DNA from: Chitinophagaceae bacterium
GTDB lineage: Bacteria; Bacteroidota; Bacteroidia; Chitinophagales; Chitinophagaceae
Assembly (NCBI GenBank): GCA_018061385.1
Contig: JAGOUF010000131.1
Coordinates: forward strand, 1-6,759
Direction of reading: 5' to 3'
Length of the DNA stretch: 6,759 nucleotides
A program made the position numbers and the translations under genes. Shown piece by piece: positions 1 through 6,600 of this stretch (its first letter is position 1; each line of letters opens with the position of its first letter). The notes beneath the pieces are model-generated. The model saw nothing but the letters and a program-made list of their open reading frames with translations. It ran no database searches and had not been told where the DNA came from.

Positions 1-91
1 TTTTTTAATATTGCAAAAAAGCGTTAATAAACTAAAATGATGAACAAGTTTGCAAATGCTTCTTTAATATTACAATTCTAAACCAAGCAGT

Positions 92-868
92 ATAAAACTA
101 TTTTTTACAATATTTTTTTTAGGAGCAATTTTAAATTGTACACAAGCTCAGTTTACAACCATTAGTGGTACTGTTTACGATGTTACTGCACGTAGACCAT
201 TAGAAGCTGTTGCTGTACAAAGTACAAGTGGCAGAGGCACAATTACAGACTCTGCAGGAAGATACAGTTTAACCATACTTGTAAAAGATTCTATTTGGTT
301 TTCGATGATTGGAAAAAACACCATGAAATATCCGGTAGATACAATTTCAAATACTTCGGGGTTTGATGTGATGATTCATATTAAAGCATCTGAACTACCA
401 GAAGTAAAAGTGAGGAACAGATATTACAAATTTGATTCATTACAAAACAGAAAAGATTACGCCAAAATTTTCGAGTTTAAAAAACCGGGAATTCGTTTAA
501 GTTCTTCTCCAACTTACAATACAACTCCAGGCGTTTCTGTTGGATTGGATTTAACAGAGTTTATCAATATGTTTCGTTTTAAAAGAACACGACAAATATT
601 GGCATTACAAAGAAGGTTAAAACAACAAGAAGAGGATAAGTATATTGACTTTAGGTTTAAGAAGTTTTTTGTAATAAAACTTACTGGTTTAAAATCGCCT
701 CAGTTAGATACTTTTATGAATAGGTATAGACCCGATTATTATTTGCTACAAACTTTTAACGATTTAGAATTTGGCTATTATATTCAACAATGTTTTGAAG
801 CGTTTAAAAAGAATCAACCCAATCCATATAGGTTTTTTACAAGGCCCAATGAAGATGAGGAAGAATAG
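92..868 (+). CDS. Secreted carboxypeptidase-like regulatory domain protein, ATA in start position
   Basis: The frame is open from 68 to the TAG at 866-868. From codon 92 it reads as a classic signal peptide: IKLFFTIFFLGAILNC then TQAQ, with cleavage likely near residue 20. A CarboxypepD_reg-like beta-sandwich follows at about residues 22-105 (ISGTVYD.., RRPLEAV, SGRGTITDSAGRYSL). The C-terminal half (about 105-258) has no assigned function; it is charged and aromatic, with DSLQNRKDYAKIF, LDLTEFINMFRF and LTGLKSP segments that I recall as conserved in Chitinophagaceae homologues. The 258-residue reading is coherent. There is no in-frame ATG, GTG or TTG between 68 and 304; ATA at 92 stands exactly where ATG is expected. 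The first ATG, at 305, would remove the signal peptide and most of the beta-sandwich, so an annotation starting at 305 is probably truncated. The product is likely exported to the periplasm or outer membrane. No TonB receptor region is present. Existence of the gene is well supported; the start and role are not settled. Confidence 0.75.
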   Translation: MKLFFTIFFLGAILNCTQAQFTTISGTVYDVTARRPLEAVAVQSTSGRGTITDSAGRYSLTILVKDSIWFSMIGKNTMKYPVDTISNTSGFDVMIHIKASELPEVKVRNRYYKFDSLQNRKDYAKIFEFKKPGIRLSSSPTYNTTPGVSVGLDLTEFINMFRFKRTRQILALQRRLKQQEEDKYIDFRFKKFFVIKLTGLKSPQLDTFMNRYRPDYYLLQTFNDLEFGYYIQQCFEAFKKNQPNPYRFFTRPNEDEEE

Positions 869-874
869 TTAATG

Positions 875-900
875 CAGATAGCTGCTCCATGAAGCTATTG
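875..900. terminator. Weak hairpin between convergent genes
   Basis: ATAGCT (878-883) pairs with AGCTAT (893-898) across a 9-base loop, extended by CA/TG past a one-base bulge. It sits just after the stop of the secreted-protein gene and overlaps the last codons of the oppositely oriented small membrane-protein gene. There is no clear T-run after either arm, so a terminator role is only a guess from position. Confidence 0.2.
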
Positions 901-1137
901 ATTTTCTCGTCTTGTAAGTACAAAGTAAATTACATATAGCCATCCTAAAATGCCATGTATAATTGCCCACAAAATAGATTTATTTCTAGACCATGAAGCA
1001 ATAACTGCAATTACTGTTCCTAAGCCAATTCCACCTTGAACACCAACGTTCTCATTAAAACCCATCGTTGTAATATTTTGTGAAAACACATTGATTGATA
1101 TAAATAGCAAGGGTAAAAAAAGGTGTAATTTTTTCAT
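895..1137 (-). CDS. Small hypothetical membrane protein with signal peptide
   Basis: The 80-residue product has an N-terminal signal peptide (MKKLHLFLPLLFISINVFS, probable cut before Q20). A short polar stretch follows, then two hydrophobic segments at about 35-49 (GGIGLGTVIAVIASW) and 55-74 (ILWAIIHGILGWLYVIYFVL). A short loop, SRNKS, joins them, and the tail is basic (TRREN). The mature protein is therefore probably a two-helix hairpin in the inner membrane. The Trp-rich IIHGILGWLYVIYF segment resembles small conserved Bacteroidota proteins of unknown function; I cannot name a characterised family. The start is the only sensible ATG, with an A-rich leader (AAATTTTTATG). It lies 60 bases after the kinase gene on the same strand, so it may be read through from the pnuC unit or have its own promoter. 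It ends 26 bases from the convergent secreted-protein gene. Confidence 0.7.
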   Translation of the reverse strand: MKKLHLFLPLLFISINVFSQNITTMGFNENVGVQGGIGLGTVIAVIASWSRNKSILWAIIHGILGWLYVIYFVLTRRENQ

Positions 1138-1197
1138 AAAAATTTGATTTAGTTTTTTTAAACTGAGACTTTTATATTACGTCAGCCTGTGCTAAAG

Positions 1198-1773
1198 TTA
1201 AATTAAAAAATTAGTATCTATAGCTTTTATAGCAGCTTGTAATCGTTCTTCATAATTGCCACTAATTCCTACCCAAGGAGTTGATTGATTGAGCAATAAA
1301 TCTTTATAAATTCTGTACAATTCTTGTCTTGGTTTTTCATCGGGATATTCTCTTAATTCGTCTTTCACCCAAGGCAAATCAACATTACACAACAAATACA
1401 AATCGTATTTTCTGTTTACAATTTCTTCTAAAATAAAAGTATGGCATTTGCCAAAAACATACTCACACCAAACCTTCATTACATACATATCGGTGTCTAT
1501 AAAAAGCAATGGGTTAGTGGGGAATGAGGATTGGGGATTGGGGGTTTTAGTTTTCACCTTTTCTACAAATTCATCTTCTAATGCCAATTGTCCTTTGGCT
1601 ATTAATTCTAAATCTTCATAAGTATAGTTGGTTCCATTTGTAAGTAAATATGTTCTAGCATATTCACTACACCAATTAGTGTTGTAATGCTGTGCCAATT
1701 GTTTACACAAAGTGCTTTTGCCAGTACTTTCTGGACCAATAATTACAATTTTTTTTATGTTGTTTTGCTCCAT
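1198..1773 (-). CDS. nadR: NadR-type ribosylnicotinamide kinase (AAA_28-like ATPase)
   Basis: The 191-residue P-loop protein resembles the kinase domain of NadR, which phosphorylates nicotinamide riboside (NR) to NMN with ATP in the cytoplasm. Visible motifs are Walker A GPESTGKST (13-21), the SEYARTYL segment (36-43), KGQLALEDE (60-68), an acidic Walker B-like FIDTD (91-95), and LREYPDEKPRQELY (140-153), a lid-like region followed by the ISGNYEERL tail. The N-terminal helix-turn-helix and NMN adenylyltransferase domains of enterobacterial NadR are absent, so this is a stand-alone kinase and not a regulator. Its start overlaps the end of the glycosylase gene by 19 bases, suggesting translational coupling. 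pnuC lies upstream in the same orientation, which supports an NR-salvage role. Oddity: residues 77-86 (TPNPQSSFPT) come from a 7-bp tandem repeat inserted in frame, in a loop where homologues I recall are shorter. The exact substrate rests on homology and context. Confidence 0.85.
   Translation of the reverse strand: MEQNNIKKIVIIGPESTGKSTLCKQLAQHYNTNWCSEYARTYLLTNGTNYTYEDLELIAKGQLALEDEFVEKVKTKTPNPQSSFPTNPLLFIDTDMYVMKVWCEYVFGKCHTFILEEIVNRKYDLYLLCNVDLPWVKDELREYPDEKPRQELYRIYKDLLLNQSTPWVGISGNYEERLQAAIKAIDTNFLI
1518..1545. repeat. Heptamer tandem repeat inside the kinase gene
   Basis: Four consecutive 7-base units read on the plus strand as TGGGGAA, TGAGGAT, TGGGGAT and TGGGGGT. A weaker unit may precede them at 1511-1517 (GGGTTAG). 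The G-rich stretch contrasts sharply with the AT-rich surroundings. On the coding strand it gives a Pro/Asn/Ser/Gln segment using CCC codons that are otherwise rare here. It resembles CCCCAAT-type short tandem repeats known from cyanobacteria and seen in other bacteria; shared origin is not shown. Confidence 0.8.
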
Positions 1774-2303
1774 GCTGGCTTACTTTTCAGTAGTTTTTTA
1801 TAAATAGAACAAGTTGTTTCGTGTGCTCCTGGTAAATAGCCACAACTCATTAAAAATTCGTTCACAATTTCGCCACCTGTAAAACGAAAATGTTGTTTAA
1901 ATAATTTCACCCATTCCTCTTTTGTTTTTGGATGATGATGATCCAACCAATTTTTAAAAGAACCAAATTCTTTTTGTAATACTACAATGGTCTTGGCATT
2001 TTCTATAGCTGCGTTTACTTTTAATTTATTGCGAATAATACCAGCATCGTTTAACAAACGTTCAATATCTTTTTCTTTATAAGAAGCTACTTTTTTAATG
2101 CTGAAATTGTGGTATGCTTTTCTAAATGTTGCTTGCTTTTTCAATATGGTGCTCCAACTTAAGCCAGCCTGATTAATTTCTAAAATCAATCGGCAAAACA
2201 ATTCATTATCATCTTCTATCGGAAAACCATAATGGTTGTCGTGATAAACCTTGTGAACGTTTTGTTCATCATCTATTGTTTGTATAAATGTACAGTACGA
2301 CAT
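1755..2303 (-). CDS. tag: DNA-3-methyladenine glycosylase I
   Basis: The 182-residue protein belongs to the TAG family of helix-hairpin-helix superfamily glycosylases, which release 3-methyladenine from alkylated DNA as the first step of base excision repair. The family zinc snap is complete: Cys4, His21, His161 and Cys165 match E. coli Tag Cys4, His17, His175 and Cys179. Base-pocket residues also match: Tyr20, Glu42 and Trp50 in YHDNHYG and LEINQAGLSW, equivalent to E. coli Tyr16, Glu38 and Trp46. DAGIIRNKLKVNAAIENA (86-103) is the conserved DNA-contacting core. The C-terminal FTGGEIVNEFLMSCGYLPGAH differs from the E. coli form but keeps length and ligands. The start is fixed by Cys4, three codons after ATG. 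The gene sits between pnuC and the kinase gene, 80 bases after pnuC, and overlaps the kinase start by 19 bases. No functional link to NR salvage is obvious, so co-transcription may be incidental. Confidence 0.95.
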   Translation of the reverse strand: MSYCTFIQTIDDEQNVHKVYHDNHYGFPIEDDNELFCRLILEINQAGLSWSTILKKQATFRKAYHNFSIKKVASYKEKDIERLLNDAGIIRNKLKVNAAIENAKTIVVLQKEFGSFKNWLDHHHPKTKEEWVKLFKQHFRFTGGEIVNEFLMSCGYLPGAHETTCSIYKKLLKSKPAWSKTT

Positions 2304-2325
2304 GTTTTGTATAATTTTTTACTCG

Positions 2326-2390
2326 CAGAAAACACAGAAGTATTGATAAAGCAATGTATCAGCATCAATCTATTCAATCCGTGTTATCTG
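2326..2390. repeat. Imperfect inverted repeat of the ATCCGTGTTATCTGTG type
   Basis: Left arm CAGAAAACACAGAA (2326-2339) matches the reverse complement of right arm ATCCGTGTTATCTG (2377-2390) at 11 of 14 positions, with a 37-base spacer. Related sequence runs slightly beyond both arms (CG before the left, TGTTCC after the right). The CACAGATnACACGGAT wording resembles a degenerate repeat I recall from many environmental bacterial genomes, including Bacteroidota. It fills most of the pnuC-tag gap, and its right arm runs into pnuC, encoding the last residues (EHR) and the stop. It could fold in the pnuC-tag transcript, but there is no T-run, so it is not a typical terminator. Confidence 0.6.
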
Positions 2391-3019
2391 TGTTCCAATT
2401 GTTTTGCTTTTTGGATCCATGTAATTAAACCTGCAACTGCCAAGATTAACAGTATAACATATTGAACACTGGTAAATACCAATGTTTTTACAAAGTATAA
2501 AGGAATGGATGCAATATTGGTAGCAATCCACCAGTACCAGCTTTCTACTTTTTTCTTAGCCATTAGCCACATGCCTGTATAGGCAGTTGCACTTGCAAAA
2601 GCATCAGCCCAAGGAATTGCACCATCGGCAAAACTTTTTTTAGCTGCCGTAAGTGCAAAAAAGATGGCTACATAAAACACTGCAAAAAATGATAATTGCT
2701 GTATCCATTCTTTTTGATTACTGAAGCTGATGTGTAAAACAATTTCTTTTTTAATTTGATCTTTTCTTGTCCATAACCACCACCCATACAAACTCATTAC
2801 AGTATAATAAAAATTCACACTGGCTTCGCCCAATAAATGATATTTAAAACTGATGAAAATGTAAATAATGGTGTTAATTAACCCAATAGGATATACCAAA
2901 ATATTTTCCTTTCTACTAAACCAAACACTTGCAATACCTGCAAATACTGCCACGTATTCGTACCAAGTAGTTTGATGCATGCCTTGAATAAATTGCTGAA
3001 CGATTTCGGTTACTGACAT
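2384..3019 (-). CDS. pnuC: PnuC-type nicotinamide riboside transporter
   Basis: The 211-residue integral membrane protein has about seven hydrophobic segments and PnuC landmarks: WFSRKENILVYPIG (33-46), NFYYTVMSLYGWWLW (69-83), WADAFASATAYTGMWLMAKK (137-156), SWYWWIATN (160-168), IPLYFVKTL (172-180) and a final helix ending AVAGLITW (194-201). The family carries out facilitated diffusion of NR across the inner membrane, driven by phosphorylation inside the cell. The kinase gene two positions downstream on the same strand is the expected trapping enzyme, which favours NR over thiamine (some Bacteroidota PnuC relatives carry thiamine). No thiamine enzyme gene or TPP riboswitch is visible. It is probably the first gene of the unit, with its promoter in the 83-base gap before the divergent OsmC gene. 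The last codons and stop lie within an inverted-repeat arm, so the KQLEHR tail may be repeat-derived. Confidence 0.92.
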   Translation of the reverse strand: MSVTEIVQQFIQGMHQTTWYEYVAVFAGIASVWFSRKENILVYPIGLINTIIYIFISFKYHLLGEASVNFYYTVMSLYGWWLWTRKDQIKKEIVLHISFSNQKEWIQQLSFFAVFYVAIFFALTAAKKSFADGAIPWADAFASATAYTGMWLMAKKKVESWYWWIATNIASIPLYFVKTLVFTSVQYVILLILAVAGLITWIQKAKQLEHR

Positions 3020-3102
3020 TATTAAAATAAAAAATTCCGCTAAAGATAAACAAGCACTCGTTGATTATTTTTACTTTTAATGAAACAACAAAAACAAAAA
3101 AT
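3020..3102. promoter_or_regulatory. Divergent intergenic region between pnuC and OsmC genes
   Basis: The starts of pnuC (minus) and the OsmC gene (plus) face away from each other across 83 AT-rich bases, so promoters for both probably lie here. Bacteroidota -7 elements (TAnnTTTG) are only approximated: TATCTTTA on the minus strand (complement of 3041-3048) and TACTTTTA on the plus strand (3072-3079). Neither has a convincing TTG element at the proper spacing. The role is inferred from gene orientation, not from motifs. Confidence 0.35.
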
Positions 3103-3513
3103 ATGATACGTAATGCATCTGCCGTTTGGAACGGTTCTGGTAAAGAAGGTAAGGGTCATCTTACTACACAAAGTACAGTGTTAAACCAAACACAATACTC
3201 TTTTAGTACAAGATTTGAAGATGGTGTTGGCACAAACCCAGAAGAGTTGGTAGCTGCTGCACATGCAGGATGTTTTACCATGAAGTTAAGTTTTGTATTG
3301 GGTGCTGCAGGTTTTACACCAACAAGTATTGATACAAAATGTGAGTTAGAATTTAAAGACGGTGCAATTACAAAATCTCATTTAATTGTTACAGCTTCTG
3401 TACCAACAATTGATGATGCTAAGTTTCAAGAATGTGTTAAAGAAGCTGAAGAAAACTGCCCAATTAGTAAATTATTGAATACTGCTATTAGCTCTGAAGC
3501 TACTTTGGCATAA
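3103..3513 (+). CDS. OsmC family peroxiredoxin
   Basis: The 136-residue protein closely follows E. coli OsmC, a cytoplasmic thiol peroxidase that reduces organic hydroperoxides. Both redox cysteines are present: Cys57 in AAHAGCFTMKLS and Cys119 in EENCPISKLL. Arg37 (STRFEDG) and Glu48 (NPEEL) match the conserved active-site Arg and Glu, and GTNPEEL and GFTPTSIDT are nearly identical to the E. coli protein. I chose the ATG at 3103 because the family begins a few residues before the A.W.G motif and an A-rich leader (AACAAAAAAT) precedes it. An in-frame TTG at 3061 would add 14 unlikely residues. The gene is divergent from pnuC and convergent with the caspase gene, so it is probably monocistronic and ends at the palindromic element. 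A role in peroxide or osmotic stress is family knowledge; its regulation here is unknown. Confidence 0.93.
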   Translation: MIRNASAVWNGSGKEGKGHLTTQSTVLNQTQYSFSTRFEDGVGTNPEELVAAAHAGCFTMKLSFVLGAAGFTPTSIDTKCELEFKDGAITKSHLIVTASVPTIDDAKFQECVKEAEENCPISKLLNTAISSEATLA

Positions 3514-3515
3514 AT

Positions 3516-3662
3516 AAAAATAGAGGCTGTGTTAAAACCAAACAAATCTGTCACATTGAGTTTATCGAAATGTTTACAGATTTGTCTTCCAATGATTGTT
3601 ATATTTCGACAGAACTCAATATGACAACCATTGGTACTTTTTAAAACAACCTCTAGTTTTTT
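3516..3662. terminator. Bidirectional terminator between convergent genes
   Basis: The outer stem TAGAGG (3521-3526) with CCTCTA (3650-3655) extends to 15 of 17 paired positions (3521-3537 with 3639-3655). On the plus strand the right arm is followed by TTTTTT (3657-3662). On the minus strand the complement of AAAAA (3516-3520) gives a T-run after the other end. This suits termination of both the OsmC gene and the caspase gene, whose stop codon begins in the T-run. The stem-loop is much larger than usual, so efficiency is uncertain. Confidence 0.6.
3521..3655. repeat. Palindromic paired-hairpin repeat element (REP/BIME-like)
   Basis: Two related hairpin units lie in inverted orientation inside the outer stem. 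Unit A pairs ACAAATCTGT (3542-3551) with ACAGATTTGT (3576-3585), a perfect 10 bp. Unit B pairs CCAATGATTGT (3589-3599) with ACAACCATTGG (3624-3634), 10 of 11. Each loop is 24 bases. Loop A contains CACATTGAGTT..ATCGAAAT, and loop B contains its near reverse complement, ATTTCGACAGAACTCAATATG. The core ATTGAG...TCGAAAT recalls a dispersed repeat I associate with Bacteroidota intergenic regions. The stems differ between units, yet each keeps its pairing. Confidence 0.75.
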
Positions 3663-6600
3663 ATCTTTTGTAATACTTCAATATCCAATCGAATTCTAAA
3701 TTTTCTCTTCTGCTTGTTGGTCGTTGTTTGCCATTGGTTAGCTCTGATACTTTTTTACTTACGTATTTCATTAACTCTTGTACAGAAACATCAAAATCAT
3801 AATTTCCAGATTCTGGATCATCGTCTGCAGCAAGTTCTTCAATCCCTTTTCTTACACAATAAGTAAATACACCATTGTTCCATTGTGGACTTTCAAAAGC
3901 ATATTCCAAACCACCTGCAGCCGATATTACAACAGCTCCATTGCTATTACTAACATCGGCAAACATATTTTGCATTAATTCTAATGTATTGTTCAACGAT
4001 ACTTTTGATTTTTTTATTTTAATAGTACTTCTTGCATCTGTTGAAATACTGCCTGTATCTTTTCCCTCACTTTTTACAAATATTTTTTGTTTGCTAGCAA
4101 GTATCTCTTCTTTATCTAAAGCTCCACTATGGCAAGCGTCTATTAATAACAATTTATTTTGTGCTCCAACACCATCTAATAAAAATTCTAGTTGTTCATA
4201 TTTCAATCCATTTTTTTCTGGGTTATCAAAATCTACATCATAGGTTGCGTAATAAAAATCTAAGTCTTTATTAAGCAGTCCATGTCCTGTAACTGCAATA
4301 ATTACTTTATCGTTTATATTGGCTTGCAGTAGTTTTTGTTTAATAGCCAAAATATTGGAAAGTGTTGCATTGTTGTCAATTAGTGTATCAATACTATAGG
4401 TAATTGTAGTGTCGTTTTTGTTGGCGAATGTACCAACTAGATCTCTTATATCTTTTGCAGCATAACGTAAGTTCATGCTGGTGTTTTTATAATTTGATAC
4501 ACCAATACCTACAAACCAAGTTTTAGGTTTGGTAGTAGTTGTATAACGACTATTTATTTCAAGTTTTTGTTGCAAAGAAGTTTGTCCCATGCTATTGTTG
4601 CAAAATATTTTAATATCATTTTTACCAATTGCTAATGGAATTTTAATATTAATAATTGTATCCGTGCTTGTATTGCCCAAAGGCATACCAGCAAAGCCAT
4701 ACAAAGGATTGTTGTTTACCGTAATGTGCAATGCTTTAATAGGGTATCTTCCGTCTGAACATTCAACCAAAGTTTCAACAGTATCTTGGTTTGTAAACAA
4801 TTCAAGTTCCGATTGGTCCTTCAACATTACAAGTGGAAGTTGAGTTGTTTGTATTTCATTGGCATTGTTGTAACCTGCTTTTTTTATGCGTTTAGTTACC
4901 GCTTTTTTGTAAGCTTCAATTAATGTAGTATCGCCATAAATTGTTTGTTGTAAAATTAAATCTGGTCGATTAAACTTAATATCGAACTGATCGAAGTCAA
5001 AAATTTTGTCGTTTAACTTAAAGCTTAATCCTTCTAAAGATTTTTTGTTGGCCAAGTAGTTTCCATTGGTATCGGCTGCAACAAAATCAAGCCCAAATGG
5101 TGTAAAAATGTTCAATAATTTTTCGCCAGTAGCGATATTAAACAAAGAAATTTTGCTATCAAAACCACCGGTAGCTAAATATTTATTATCAGCACTTATT
5201 GCCATTGCATATAAAAAGGTATTTTGATTTTTACGATGGTACTTTATTTTATTAGAAGGAATATTTAGTACTGCAAAATCGGTTTCATTGGTAAAAACAA
5301 TAAGTTGCTTAAAGTTGTTGGTAACCTTAATTAACGAAGCAACCTCTTTTTGAGTGCCAACAATAGTTTTTGAAATTGTTTTAAAAGAAATGGGGTCTGT
5401 TTGTGTTACAGCTCCATCGTAACTATTAAAATAAATTGATTTAGGTGTTATTGCAAAATCGCCATACGGTTGTATATTTTTTTTGCTTAATAGTTGTCCA
5501 TTGGTTATTGCAACGCTATAAATAGTATTTTCTGATGATGAAATTAATAATCGATTTCTAAAATTATCTAATCGAAAATAGCTTATTGTTTCTCCTTTTT
5601 TTAAGGGTAATTGAATTTTAAACAATGCTATACTATCAATACTATTTTTTGCAATTTTAAATTTTTCAACAATTCCTTTTTTGCCAGCAATAAAAATATT
5701 CTTTTGTGTCTCATCAACACTAGCGTAAGCAATGGTATCATTATTTGATAGTTTTGTTTCTGTAACTTGTTCTTTTTTTGTTTGATTGTAAAAAACAAGT
5801 TTAGTGTTTTCACTTGTTTGCATAGCAATAGAATCATTCACCATAAAAGCATCGTTGTAAAAACTTTGTGGAGAATATAGCAAGTGTTGTGTATTGCCAT
5901 TGGTAAGATCAAACTTTGAAATTCTGCTAGTAATTGTAAATAATGCACTTCCATTGCTACTAAATTGTAAACCCAATGGTGGGTTTGCATATACTTTAAA
6001 TGTTTTTACATTGTTAATGTCTTCTCGTAAAGTTGTGGTTGATTTATAGTTGGTAAAATCAAAAAGTTTTGTTCTAGTAGCATGTGGATAGGTTACAAAA
6101 ATACTTTTCTGATCTGGTGTAAAATTGAGTGTATTCAAATATTGATACCCATTGGCTTCTTTTGCAATTGTGTTGATAAGTCCTGCATTAAGATCAACAA
6201 TAGCAATTCTGTTTTTACTATCGGGAAAAGCAAGCAGAGTTCCGTCGGGAGAAAAATCTGCTTCTCCAAAATAATTAGAAGTACCTAAGTTTTCAAAACT
6301 AATTTTTTGACTAAAATAGAACTTTGCTTTAAATACATCCCAAACACTTATAGTTGTATCGTTAGCAGTATAGAATAAATAATTGCCATTGCTACTAACT
6401 TTCATATTTAATAACCTTGCTTTCTTTTTGTACCAATGTGTATAGTCTTTTGTTTCTAAATTCCACTCGTATACCATGCTATCTAACCCACTACTATACA
6501 ATATATTTTCATTTTTTGCTACATAACAAACTTGCTTTACTGTGCTTGTATGTTTGCTTAAAGAGTACAATAATTTTCCTGTATAAAAATCCCAAATTTT

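Noticed and set aside
49..78. Possible promoter TTTG (49-52) with TACAATTC (71-78) before the secreted-protein gene
   Set aside because: The spacing of 18 is reasonable, but the -7 half matches TAnnTTTG poorly; not distinguishable from AT-rich background.
37..81. Short reading from ATG 37 or 40 (NKFANASLILQF) as a frameshifted start of the secreted protein
   Set aside because: It stops at 79-81 in another frame and does not resemble a signal peptide; the frame from 92 already contains a full one.
305..868. ATG at 305 as the true start of the secreted protein
   Set aside because: It falls inside the beta-sandwich (SIWFSMIGKNTMKY) and discards a clear upstream signal peptide in the same open frame.
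2232..2465. Plus-strand open frame across the tag-pnuC junction
   Set aside because: It overlaps well-supported tag and pnuC on the other strand, spans the repeat and has no family resemblance.
3061..3102. TTG at 3061 as the OsmC gene start
   Set aside because: It would add a low-complexity N-terminus (IIFTFNETTKTKN) absent from the family; the ATG at 3103 fits the usual length.
3020..3102. TPP or other riboswitch leader before pnuC
   Set aside because: Only 83 bases, AT-rich, with no conserved riboswitch core visible, and the neighbour is an NR kinase gene, not a thiamine gene.
3521..3655. CRISPR array or insertion-sequence terminal repeats
   Set aside because: There are only two inverted units, no regular direct repeats with spacers, no transposase frame and no obvious target-site duplication.
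3778..4243. Plus-strand open frames opposite the caspase domain
   Set aside because: They are antisense shadows of the conserved catalytic region with no recognisable motifs.
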